Shown: positions 48,048 to 56,010 of the stretch, in pieces
Layout: the number at the start of each line of letters is the position of its first letter
How positions within the stretch are numbered: the first letter of the stretch is position 1
Position numbers and translations under genes: made by a program
Notes under the pieces: generated by a model
Database searches by the model: none
The model's input: only the letters and a program-made list of their open reading frames with translations
Told to the model about the DNA's origin: nothing
Assembly: GCA_001464055.1 (NCBI GenBank)
Contig: LNET01000060.1
Location: forward strand, 1 to 64,000
From: Burkholderiales bacterium Ga0077543
GTDB lineage: Bacteria; Pseudomonadota; Gammaproteobacteria; Burkholderiales; Burkholderiaceae_C
DNA length: 64,000 bases
Direction: 5' to 3'

Positions 48048-49919
48048 ATGGAACCGGTGCGCTGGCGGAACGCTGCTTGCCGGGGCGGGGCCAGGTTGCA
48101 GGGCATGCTGGCCCTGGCCCTGGCCCTGACCCTGGGGCTCGCGCTGTGCATTCCCGTCCAGGCCGCACCAGCGGCAGAGTCCACGGCTGCGCGTCCGCCC
48201 AAGGTGCTGCGCTACGCGATCCAGATTGCCGAATCGGGCTTCGACCCGGCACAGATCTCCGACCTGTATTCCCGCATCGTCACGGCCAACATCTTCGAAG
48301 CGCCGCTGACCTACGACTACCTTGCCAGACCGGCGCGCCTGGTGCCACAGACGGCCGCGGCCTTGCCCGACATCAGCGCCGACTTCAAGCGCTTCACCTT
48401 CCGCATCCGGCCCGGCATCGTCTTCGCCGACGACCCTGCCTTCCGTGGCGCGGTGCGTGAGTTGGTGGCGGCCGACTACGTCTACGCCTTCAAGCGCCAC
48501 TACGACCCGGTCTACAAGAGCGCCAGCCTGTTCCAGTTCGAGAATGCCAAGGTGCTGGGCCTGTCGGAACTGCGCAGGAAGGCACTCGATACCCGACAGC
48601 CCTTCGACTACGACACCGAGGTCGAAGGCATACGCGCGCTGGACCGCTACACCTTCGAAGTCAGGCTGGCGGCGCCATCGCCCCGCTTTCACTACCTGTT
48701 TGCCGACGGATCCGTGCTGGGCGCGGTGGCGCACGAGGTGATTGAGGCCTACCCCGGCCGCGCCATGGAACACCCGGTGGGCACGGGCCCCTACCGGCTG
48801 ACGCAATGGCAGCGCTCGTCCAAGATGGTGCTGGAGCGCAACCCGCGCTACCGACTGCACACCTTCGACGCCAGCCCGGCGCCGGACGACGCGGTCGGGC
48901 AGGCCATTCTGGCGCGTCTGAAGGGCCGCCAACTTCCGATGGTCGATCGTGTCGAGATCAGCGTCATCGAAGAAGCACAGCCGCGGTGGCTGGCATTCCT
49001 GAACCGCGAGATGGACATGAGCGAGCGCGTGCCGGAAGAGTTTGCCGACATCGCCATGCCCGGGGGCCGTCTGGCGCCTCACCTGCGCAAGCAGGGCGTG
49101 CAGATGGACCGCATGGTGGCGGTGGACGTCAACTTCACCCTTTTTGCGATGGAGAACCCGGTCGTTGGCGGCTACACGCCCGAGAAGGTGGCCTTGCGCC
49201 GCGCGCTGGCCCTGGCCTACGACACGGCACTGGAAATCCAGCTCGTGCGCAGGGGCCAGGCGGTGCCGGCCCAAGGCATGTTCCCGCCGCTGCTGGAGGG
49301 TTACGACCCGCAGTTCCGGTCCGAGATGACGGAGCACAGCGTGGCCAGGGCCAAGGCCTTGCTGGACCTGTACGGCTACGTCGACCGCAACAACGACGGC
49401 CGGCGCGACATGCCCGACGGCAGCCCGCTGGTGCTGCAGTACACCGGCGAGCCCGACCAGCGCAGCCGCCAGTTGCAGGAACTCTGGCGCAAGGCCATGA
49501 ACGCCATTGGCGTGGCCATCGAGTTCACGGTCGCCAAGTGGCCGGAGAATCTGAAGGCCAGCCGAGCGGGCAGGGTGATGATGTGGAGCGTAGGCTGGAG
49601 CGCCACCCATCCGGCCAGCAGCTTCTTCGACATGATGTACGGCCCGAACAAGGGCCAGGCCAACCATGCGCGCTTCGACCTGCCGGCGTTCAATGAGGTC
49701 TATGCGCGACAGCTGGTGTTGCCCGACGGGCCTGAACGTCGGGCGTTGCTGCACCAGGGCCAGCGGCTGGGGGTGGCCTACATGCCCTACAAGCTGACCT
49801 CGCACCAGGTGCTCACGGCCTTGATGCACCCGCAGGTCGTCGGCTACCGACGCCACCCCTTCATGCGCGATTTCTGGCGCTATGTCGACATCGATCCGGA
49901 AGCTCCACCAGCACGCTGA
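48048..49919 (+). CDS. Extracellular peptide-binding protein, SBP_bac_5 family (OppA/DppA-like)
   Basis: The 623-residue protein has an Arg-containing n-region and a Leu/Ala signal core (about 20-38) ending Val-Gln-Ala-Ala. It then shows the family-5 binding-protein pattern: LRYAIQIAESGFDPAQISDLYSRIV, ADYVYAFKRHYDP, PVGTGPYRLTQWQRSSKMVLERNP and a C-terminal lobe. It would deliver oligopeptides to an ABC transporter, but no permease or ATPase gene is near, so it must borrow one or work alone. It follows the RidA gene by 34 bp. It is rather long for the family (usually about 530). Confidence 0.85.
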   Translation: MEPVRWRNAACRGGARLQGMLALALALTLGLALCIPVQAAPAAESTAARPPKVLRYAIQIAESGFDPAQISDLYSRIVTANIFEAPLTYDYLARPARLVPQTAAALPDISADFKRFTFRIRPGIVFADDPAFRGAVRELVAADYVYAFKRHYDPVYKSASLFQFENAKVLGLSELRRKALDTRQPFDYDTEVEGIRALDRYTFEVRLAAPSPRFHYLFADGSVLGAVAHEVIEAYPGRAMEHPVGTGPYRLTQWQRSSKMVLERNPRYRLHTFDASPAPDDAVGQAILARLKGRQLPMVDRVEISVIEEAQPRWLAFLNREMDMSERVPEEFADIAMPGGRLAPHLRKQGVQMDRMVAVDVNFTLFAMENPVVGGYTPEKVALRRALALAYDTALEIQLVRRGQAVPAQGMFPPLLEGYDPQFRSEMTEHSVARAKALLDLYGYVDRNNDGRRDMPDGSPLVLQYTGEPDQRSRQLQELWRKAMNAIGVAIEFTVAKWPENLKASRAGRVMMWSVGWSATHPASSFFDMMYGPNKGQANHARFDLPAFNEVYARQLVLPDGPERRALLHQGQRLGVAYMPYKLTSHQVLTALMHPQVVGYRRHPFMRDFWRYVDIDPEAPPAR

Positions 49920-50049
49920 TCACGCCCGTTGGGCAGTCCGTTTGGCTGCCGCAGACCGGTCATCGACCCCCAGCCCTGCGCCCGCCAGGACAGGAACACG
50001 GCTCGCAGCAGCCGGCCCAGGTGCTCCGCCGCCCGGCAACGTGAACTGA

Positions 50050-52572
50050 TCAGTCGACAGGTCGAGGGAGTGCCGGAAGCTGGCTGGTGATTTCGGTCTG
50101 CACCGACACGAAACTCTCGAGCCGGCCCATGCTGTTGCGCACGGGTTCGATGTCGATCAGCACCCAGAACGGGCTGCCGTCCTTGCGGTAGTTGAGGATC
50201 TCGACACCCACGCAGCCTTCGCCGCTGGCCACCGCATGGTGCAGGCGCTGCACGGCCCGCGCGTCGGTGGCGGGGCCTTGCAGCAGGGCGCCGGGCTTGC
50301 GGCCGAGGATGTCGTCCAGCGTGAAGCCCGTGCTGCGGCAGAAGGCAGGGTTGGCGAAGGTCGTCAGCCCCTGGGCGTCGGTCATCAGCACCTGGTGCAC
50401 CGCGGTGTGCCCGGCGACCAGCACCGGTTCCGACAGGGGCTCGCCCTGGCCCCGCGCAGCGTCGGCCCCCAGGTAATCGGCCATGGCCGCTGCTTCCAGC
50501 GGGCGGGCATACAGGTAACCCTGGGCGCGGGTGCAGCCCAGCTTGGCCAGGGCGCGGGCCTGGGTCTGGGTTTCCACGCCTTCGGCCACCACCTCCAGCG
50601 CCAGCGCATGGGCCACCTGCAGCGCGGCCTGAACCAGGGCGCGGTGGTAGGCGCTGGTCTCGACTTCGCGCACGAAGCTGCGGTCGATCTTGAGCTGCTG
50701 CACCGGCAGCGTCTGCAATGCGGCCAGGGAAGAATGGCCGGTGCCGAAGTCGTCCAGCGCCAGCTTGATGCCCAGCGCCCGCAAAGCGCCCAGCACTTCG
50801 CGCGCACCCTCGTCCTGCATCGCCAGGCTTTCGGTGATCTCGAACTGCAGCGCCGAACAGGGCAGGCCGCATTCCTCGACGATGATGCGCACCCGGTCGG
50901 CCAGGGCCGGGTCGACGAGCTGAGCCCGGCTGAGGTTGACCGACAGCCGCGCCGGCAAGGGCAGGCCGGCCCGGCCCCAGGCACGGAAGTGGCGGCAGGC
51001 CTGGCGCAGCATGCTTTCGCCCAGCACGGCGATGAGCCCTGCGTCCTCGGCCAGCGGCACGAATTCGGCGGGCGAGATTTCGCCGCGTTCCGGATGGCGC
51101 CAGCGGGCCAGGGCCTCCATGCCGACGATGCGGCCAGTGACGATGTCGACGATGGGCTGGAACACCGCCCGGATCGGCTGGCGCACCAGGGCTTCCCGCA
51201 GCTCGGCCTCGAGCGTCAGCGCCCGTGCCGCCCGGGCGTGCATGGCCGGCTCGAAGTGCACGAAGCGCCCGCGCCCCTGGCGCTTGGCCTCGTACATGGC
51301 GGTGTCGGCATCGCGCATCAGTTGCGCGGCCGTGCTGTGGCCGTCGCCAAGCACGATGCCGATGCTCATGCCCGGGTGAACGCGCAGCCGGCCCAGCGTG
51401 AAGGCCTGGCCCAGGCGGGCGAGCAGCCTTTCGGCCAGGGCCGCCACCGCCGCCCGGTCGCCCAGGCCGTCGATCAGCACCACGAATTCGTCGCCGCCCA
51501 GGCGTGCGGCCAGCGGCCCGGCCGGGGTCGAGGTGTCGAAGTCGCGCTGCGCCACCTGCACCAGCTGGTCGGCCGGGCGGAGCGTGCGCCGCAACCGGCG
51601 CGCCACCTCGCGCAACAGTTCGTCGCCGGCCTCGTGGCCCAGGCTGTCGTTGATCTGCTTGAAGCGGTCGACGTCCATGAACAGCAGCGCAAAGTGGCGC
51701 CCGCTGTCGATCAGGTTCTGCAGCTGCGCCATCAGGCCGCGCCGATTGGGCAGCCGGGTCAGTTCGTCGGTGGCGACCTGGGCGCGCAGTTCGTCCTGCA
51801 GGCGCTCGCGTTCACTCACGTCCACCAGCACGCCGTGCCACAGCCCCCCGGGTTCAGCTCCGCCTTCGTTCTGGGCCACCCATTCCAGGGTGCGCTTCGG
51901 GTCGCGGGCGGCGTGCACCGTGACCCGCCATGTGGCCTGCACCGGCGCCTGGCCGGGCGGAGCCGCCTGCATGGCACCCACGGACTCGGCCTCGGCCTTG
52001 GCCAGGCTGGCCAGGAATGCCTGCGCGTCGGCCGGCACCAGGGCCGACAGCAGGGCATGCCCCGGCACCGTGACCTGGCCGGGCGTGACGCCTAGCAGGT
52101 CGAGCACACCCGAACTGGCATAGGCAAAATCCAGCTCGCCTTCTGCGCTGCGGCGACACTGCAGCACGGCCCCCGGAATGGCGTCCAGGCTGCGACGGGC
52201 GCTGCGCAGTTCCTCGTGCAGGCGCAGCCGCTCGCTTGCAGGCAACAGCAGCATGCTGACGCCCAGCCGGCCGGCATCGGCAGACACCCGCAGCGCGGCC
52301 GAGGTCGCCCAGGGGCCCTGCGGGCGTTCGAACACCAGCGTGGCGTCGTCGATGTGCTGGCGCACCAGCAGTGCCGGCCAAAGCGCACTGACCCACAGCA
52401 GGCGGCTGGCCGGCACCAGCAAGTCGGCCAGGCGACGCCCGGCCAGACTGCCGGCCGCGACCCCCAGGTGCTGGGCACATTCGCGGTTGATGCCCGTGAC
52501 GCAGCCTTCGACGTCCAGCCACAAGCCGGCACAAGGCCAGGCCTCGATGTCGGGCAGGGCCGGTGAAGTCAT
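50050..52572 (-). CDS. PAS-PAS-GGDEF-EAL-PAS cyclic-di-GMP signalling protein
   Basis: The 840-residue protein begins with two PAS-like domains (about 10-110 and 120-255). A GGDEF domain (RLGGDEF, 357-363) and an EAL domain (EAL 486-488, FEITES, DDFGTGHSS 607-615, EGVET 664-668) follow, both with intact catalytic motifs. The allosteric RxxD site before GGDEF is absent. A third PAS (about 715-835) follows EAL and resembles LOV cores (GRKPGALLQGPATD, then EILNYRKDGSPFWV) but lacks the photoactive Cys. It may make or break cyclic-di-GMP. It lies 22 bp after an RsbQ-like hydrolase, a known partner of PAS sensors. Start ATG 52572. Confidence 0.9.
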   Translation of the reverse strand: MTSPALPDIEAWPCAGLWLDVEGCVTGINRECAQHLGVAAGSLAGRRLADLLVPASRLLWVSALWPALLVRQHIDDATLVFERPQGPWATSAALRVSADAGRLGVSMLLLPASERLRLHEELRSARRSLDAIPGAVLQCRRSAEGELDFAYASSGVLDLLGVTPGQVTVPGHALLSALVPADAQAFLASLAKAEAESVGAMQAAPPGQAPVQATWRVTVHAARDPKRTLEWVAQNEGGAEPGGLWHGVLVDVSERERLQDELRAQVATDELTRLPNRRGLMAQLQNLIDSGRHFALLFMDVDRFKQINDSLGHEAGDELLREVARRLRRTLRPADQLVQVAQRDFDTSTPAGPLAARLGGDEFVVLIDGLGDRAAVAALAERLLARLGQAFTLGRLRVHPGMSIGIVLGDGHSTAAQLMRDADTAMYEAKRQGRGRFVHFEPAMHARAARALTLEAELREALVRQPIRAVFQPIVDIVTGRIVGMEALARWRHPERGEISPAEFVPLAEDAGLIAVLGESMLRQACRHFRAWGRAGLPLPARLSVNLSRAQLVDPALADRVRIIVEECGLPCSALQFEITESLAMQDEGAREVLGALRALGIKLALDDFGTGHSSLAALQTLPVQQLKIDRSFVREVETSAYHRALVQAALQVAHALALEVVAEGVETQTQARALAKLGCTRAQGYLYARPLEAAAMADYLGADAARGQGEPLSEPVLVAGHTAVHQVLMTDAQGLTTFANPAFCRSTGFTLDDILGRKPGALLQGPATDARAVQRLHHAVASGEGCVGVEILNYRKDGSPFWVLIDIEPVRNSMGRLESFVSVQTEITSQLPALPRPVD

Positions 52573-52594
52573 CAGGCTGCCGGCCGGCTGCGCG

Positions 52595-53449
52595 TCATGG
52601 CCTTGCCGCTGCGTCGCAGCTCGAGTCCGGCAAGGCCAGTTCCGCCAGCAGCACGCGCGCCAGCTCGGCAGGGTGGCTGAGCTGCGGGCAATGACCGCTG
52701 GCTTCCAGCCAGGCCAGCCGGCCCTGGGGAAGATGGGCCGCGGTGTAGCGCCCCACCTCGGGCGGTGCAATGGCGTCTTCACGGCAGTGCAGCACCAGGC
52801 TGGGCAGGTCCACCTGGGGCAGGACGGGTCGGAGGTCCGACAGGAAGGTGGCACGGGCCCAGCGCAATGCGATCGTCGGGTCCATGGCGCAGAAGGCCCC
52901 GGCGAGTTCGGCCGACAGCGCGGGCCGGTCGGCATTGCCCATGATCATGGGCGCGACCGCATGCGACCAGCCGGCGTGGTTGTCGGACAGCGACTGCAGC
53001 AGCCCGGTCAGTTGTTCGGGTTCGAAGCCGCCGTGGTAGCGGGGCCCGTCGTTCCGGTAGCAGGGCGAGGGGCAGAGCATCACCAGTTCGGCGAAGGCCG
53101 AAGGGGCGCTGCGTGCGGCCAGGGCGCCGATCATGGCGCTGACGGAGTGGCCCACGAAGACCAGCCCGGGGCGGTCCAGGGCAGCCACCAGGTCGACGAC
53201 GGTGTCGGCATAGCCTTGCAGGCTGGCATGGCGCACGGGGTCGTAGGCGGCCGGGCCGCCGGCGCCGGTGCCGGGAAAGTCGAAGCTGATGCAGTGGTGG
53301 TCTTGCAGCAGCGGCAACAGCAGGCGCCACATGCTCTGGTCGCAGCCGTAGCCATGGGCCAGCAGCAAGCTGCGTGGCGCTGGCGCGCCGGCGCGTGCCG
53401 GGCGCTCGTTGACGTGCAACTGGCGTTTCAAGATTTCCAGGGAGCCCAT
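52595..53449 (-). CDS. RsbQ/KAI2-like alpha/beta hydrolase, predicted sensor partner
   Basis: The 284-residue protein has HGYGCDQSMW (32-41), the nucleophile elbow VGHSVSAMIG (Ser102), catalytic Asp225 in CREDAIAPP and His253 in SGHCPQLSHP. The GHSVSAMIG form and overall length are those of RsbQ, the Bacillus energy-stress regulator related to plant karrikin and strigolactone receptors. RsbQ-type hydrolases are known to be encoded beside PAS proteins with various outputs and to act as one sensing unit. Here the next gene, 22 bp on, is a PAS-GGDEF-EAL-PAS protein. The GGGA before ATG 53449 supports the start. Confidence 0.85.
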   Translation of the reverse strand: MGSLEILKRQLHVNERPARAGAPAPRSLLLAHGYGCDQSMWRLLLPLLQDHHCISFDFPGTGAGGPAAYDPVRHASLQGYADTVVDLVAALDRPGLVFVGHSVSAMIGALAARSAPSAFAELVMLCPSPCYRNDGPRYHGGFEPEQLTGLLQSLSDNHAGWSHAVAPMIMGNADRPALSAELAGAFCAMDPTIALRWARATFLSDLRPVLPQVDLPSLVLHCREDAIAPPEVGRYTAAHLPQGRLAWLEASGHCPQLSHPAELARVLLAELALPDSSCDAAARP

Positions 53450-53570
53450 GGCGGGTCTTCGACAGGATGACCCCGACCTTGAGCCCAAAACCCCTGACTT
53501 GTCAAGGGATGAGCTCGGAATAGACGCCCTTCCGACACTTTGCGCAGCAGCTGCGCCGGGGTTGAGGCCC

Positions 53571-53999
53571 TCAGCGGCCCAGGGCCTGCTGGATCGCCTG
53601 CCGCAGTTCATCCGCGGTCTGTGGCGCGTGCAGCACCGCCAGGCGCCGGCCGCCGGCATCGAACAGCACCACCGTGCCGTCGCCGGCCTGATGTTGCCGG
53701 GCGAAGGCCCGCCCCTCGGGCAGGCCCATCGAGGCCACCAGGAAGTGCACCGAGGAGGCGAAATCGGGGCGCACGCCGTTCAGCACCTTCATCATTTCGG
53801 CGCCGCCCATGAAGTTGCCGTCCATGGTGAGCACCAGCGCCGCCTGCCCCTGGCCGATGGGTGACAGGTCGGTGGGGTAGGCGCCCTTGGGCAGACGGCT
53901 CCAGATGAAGATGCCGGACCCGGCAGCGATGGCGCCGATGAAGAGACGCCTTCGCCAGGGCGATCTGGGGCGGACGCTGGCTGCAGGCTGCTGATTCAT
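53571..53999 (-). CDS. Small membrane-anchored thioredoxin-fold-like protein
   Basis: The 142-residue protein has a short cytoplasmic N-terminus with Arg-Arg-Arg, one membrane anchor (about 18-34) and an outer domain: QAALVLTMDGNFMGGAEMMKVLNGVRP, then GDGTVVLFDAGGRRLAVLHAP, and a C-terminal QTADELRQAIQQALG. The last is typical of thioredoxin-like folds, but there is no CxxC. It may be a structural redox-fold protein. The ATG at 53999 begins the natural Met-Asn-Gln-Gln start; no clear operon partner. Confidence 0.5.
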   Translation of the reverse strand: MNQQPAASVRPRSPWRRRLFIGAIAAGSGIFIWSRLPKGAYPTDLSPIGQGQAALVLTMDGNFMGGAEMMKVLNGVRPDFASSVHFLVASMGLPEGRAFARQHQAGDGTVVLFDAGGRRLAVLHAPQTADELRQAIQQALGR

Positions 54000-54241
54000 C
54001 GGGACGGGAGGATAGTGGCGCGGCGGCTGCCCCGCCTGGCATGAGGGCTTCGGCCCAGGGAAGCCTCGAGACCCCGCTCGCCAGCACAGCCGCTTGAAGC
54101 GGAACCTTCCAAAAACAGCCAGTCCCCCATCCAGACCGGCTTTCGTGAACGACTCGGCGGTTTGGCCCGAAGTTGCGCGCCAGGCGTGCCGCAGGCGCCA
54201 GGCGGATGCGGACAATCCTGTATCTCGGCCCGAAACGCCCC

Positions 54242-54541
54242 ATGACGTCCATTCCCGCGATCAGCCTGAGCGGCATGAATGCCGCGCAAAGCGCCACGGG
54301 CGCCGCCGCGCACAACATCGCCAACCTGTCGACGCCGGGCTTTCGCCGCGAGCAGGTGCTGCAAGCTGCCGCACCGGGAGGTGGGGTCACGAGTTCCCCC
54401 AGCCTGGCAGCGCAGCAAGGCAACGCCCTGGAGGCGGACATGGTGGGCCAGTTGGCCGCAAAGCACCAGTTCCTGGCCAACCTGGCCGTGTTCAAGACCG
54501 GCGACCAGATGATGGGGTCGCTGCTCGACGCGACCGGCTGA
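54242..54541 (+). CDS. Orphan flagellar rod-protein-like fragment (FlgB/FlgC N-terminus)
   Basis: The 99-residue protein resembles the N- and C-terminal helices of flagellar rod proteins: ISLSGMNAAQSATGAAAHNIANLSTPGFRRE, which holds the Asn-Ile-Ala-Asn-x-x-Thr-Pro-Gly motif, and a C-terminal helix LAAKHQFLANLAVFKTGDQMMGSLLDA. The middle domain of rod proteins is missing. Small orphans of this kind occur away from flagellar operons in many Burkholderiales (my recollection). No flagellar gene is in this window. Its role is unclear. Confidence 0.65.
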   Translation: MTSIPAISLSGMNAAQSATGAAAHNIANLSTPGFRREQVLQAAAPGGGVTSSPSLAAQQGNALEADMVGQLAAKHQFLANLAVFKTGDQMMGSLLDATG

Positions 54542-54758
54542 AGGCCGGGCCCGCGGGTGCGACGGTTTGCTCGGCGTCAAGCTCAGCACAAGCGCGGGGG
54601 CTGGGCGTCAGGCCAAGGTGCCGCGCTGGCTCTTGCAGGCGGCCAATGCCACCTGCCTGGGCTTGGGTTGCTGCCCTGGTCAACGGCGAGAAAGTTTGCG
54701 CCCAGCAACTCAGCCGACAAAGCCAGCCGCGGAGCCGGAGCTTGATGCGCTAGTCTCT

Positions 54759-54779
54759 CCCCACCAAGGGTTTGTGGGG
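54759..54779 (+). promoter_or_regulatory. 5' stem-loop before the cysteine-protease-like gene
   Basis: CCCCAC and GTGGGG pair around a 9-nt loop, ending 20 nt before ATG 54800 and just before the ribosome binding site GGAG. It could regulate translation or mark an upstream transcript end; it is not followed by a T-run. Confidence 0.35.
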
Positions 54780-54799
54780 TCCACGGACGGAGCAACAGA

Positions 54800-55450
54800 A
54801 TGAAAAGGCAAATTGCGCAGGATGTAGTGACCAAGGTGAGGAGGTTCTTCGCCAAACATGGCCCGAAAAGCAGCAACAAACTGTATGTGCCGGCATCAGG
54901 GCATACGGACCCGCTGTCGTCGTCGGAAGTCAACGCCCTTCTCAAGAACCTGCACCAGCGAGGTGAGCTCGCGAAACGCCACAACCGGCGATATCGCAAA
55001 GCTGACCGGTCTGAAAGCATGAGCCTGATTGAAGCGGCCAGTCCCTACGAAGCGGGGGCCTTGATCCACCGGGCCCAGAAAGTCGCTGGTAACTGCGGAT
55101 CGATGGCCGATCTGGCGTCATTCCTGGTCTGCATGGACCACGGCATCGGCCGAGGCCATGTTTTCGTCGGTCATGTCGAAAAGCCGGGCGACCACGCGTT
55201 CTGCTACGTCGGCGCTCGACCTTCATTGGATACCTTGGCCGACGTCGGGTCGGATACGGGATTCATCATCGACCCTTGGATGAACATCGGCTGCGCCGCC
55301 TCCGAATACGCGATCAGGGCGCATTTGAAACTCGATGAATGGACTGCGCAGAACAAGCGGGTGTTGTGGCAGAAGAACTGGTTCGTTGCCGGGGGTGGCG
55401 ATTACGAAATCTCGTTGATGACTTCGCAGGTGACTTTTCAGCCGGCGTGA
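54800..55450 (+). CDS. Putative papain-like cysteine protease/transferase with Cys-His-Asp triad
   Basis: The 216-residue protein has a basic N-terminal half (1-75, possibly a winged helix: SSEVNALLKNLHQRGELAKR). The C-terminal domain reads NCGSMADLASFLV (Cys99), GDHAFCYVG (His132) and FIIDPWM (Asp158). This order and spacing recall the Cys-His-Asp cores of papain-like effectors and toxins (YopT/AvrPphB-like and related). No signal peptide is visible; a Sec-independent effector is possible, or a cytoplasmic enzyme. GGAG precedes the ATG. The gene and its flank are less G+C rich than the neighbourhood, suggesting horizontal origin. Confidence 0.55.
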   Translation: MKRQIAQDVVTKVRRFFAKHGPKSSNKLYVPASGHTDPLSSSEVNALLKNLHQRGELAKRHNRRYRKADRSESMSLIEAASPYEAGALIHRAQKVAGNCGSMADLASFLVCMDHGIGRGHVFVGHVEKPGDHAFCYVGARPSLDTLADVGSDTGFIIDPWMNIGCAASEYAIRAHLKLDEWTAQNKRVLWQKNWFVAGGGDYEISLMTSQVTFQPA

Positions 55451-55456
55451 ACTGCG

Positions 55457-55636
55457 TTGATCGCGTTCTTCCAGTCCGCGTGCGCACCGGTCATTGAGCT
55501 CGATGCCTTTGGCGTCCGTAAGTTTCGACTGCGGGCGGGGAAGCTCGGTTCGACGGTGCTGTCGTTCGAAGACAAAGGGGACTCAACCTGTGCCGACATC
55601 ACCATCTCGTGGTTGCTTGACCGCGTTAGCAGTTGA
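55457..55636 (+). CDS. Short frame continuing after the cysteine-protease-like gene
   Basis: In the same frame, two codons after the stop of the preceding gene, TTG 55457 opens a 59-residue frame. It reads as sensible protein: APVIELDAFGVRKFRLRAGK, then GSTVLSFEDKGD, then DITISWLLDRV. It may be a separate small gene (for instance an inhibitor), or the remains of a C-terminal extension cut off by the TGA at 55448-55450. Its own stop overlaps the TTGACA promoter box that follows. Confidence 0.35.
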   Translation: MIAFFQSACAPVIELDAFGVRKFRLRAGKLGSTVLSFEDKGDSTCADITISWLLDRVSS

Positions 55637-55661
55637 CATAATATACATCGTACTCAATTAT
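55633..55661 (+). promoter_or_regulatory. Candidate sigma-70 promoter in an AT-rich patch
   Basis: TTGACA (55633-55638) is followed after 17 bp by AATTAT (55656-55661), a perfect -35 with a fair -10, in DNA far more AT-rich than the rest of the window. Facing right, it would read into a frame from ATG 55674 that is antisense to the conserved small gene at 55703-55894, so an antisense RNA is possible. It may also be just the junction of an acquired segment. Confidence 0.4.
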
Positions 55662-55702
55662 TGAAGAGGCTGAATGGCGCCCTCCGGCGCCAGTGTCCCA
55701 GC

Positions 55703-55894
55703 TCAGTCGACCTGTTCGTCGGCGCCCGCCGGCCAGGGGCTGCCGTCGGGCCGTGTCGGACTGACTCGGTCCAGCGGGCGGCACTCGTGCCTGTTCAGTT
55801 GCTTCAGGCGTTCCGATGCCTCCACGGCTGCAACCACCACTTCGGGGTTCAGCATCAGCATGAACGGATTCCGGACTTGGGCTTCCACAGACAT
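55703..55894 (-). CDS. Conserved small protein (63 aa), unknown function
   Basis: The small protein begins MSVEAQVRNPFMLMLNPEVV and continues AAVEASERLKQLNRHECRPLDR, ending in an acidic tail. I recall similar short proteins in other Burkholderiales; the combination of Asn-Pro-Glu-Val-Val and Arg-x-Cys-Arg-Pro-Leu-Asp is characteristic. GGGAG stands 7 nt before ATG 55894. It follows the ankyrin gene by 116 bp on the same strand. Function unknown. Confidence 0.65.
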   Translation of the reverse strand: MSVEAQVRNPFMLMLNPEVVVAAVEASERLKQLNRHECRPLDRVSPTRPDGSPWPAGADEQVD

Positions 55895-56010
55895 CTCGAC
55901 GCTCCCGTCGCTGCAATGACAGCGCTATCGGCAACTCTAGGCAAGGCTTGATGCTGGCCACAGTGGGCGCTGCGACATGCCTGCTGTCGGATGAATTCCT
56001 ACACGATCAG

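Noticed and set aside
49920-50049. Terminator between the convergent peptide-binding and PAS-GGDEF-EAL genes
   Set aside because: No stem followed by a T-run is visible in the 130 bp.
55674-55919. Plus-strand 81-codon frame behind the TTGACA promoter
   Set aside because: Ser/Thr-rich, no family look, and it lies antisense to the better supported 63-residue gene; noted only as a possible antisense transcript.
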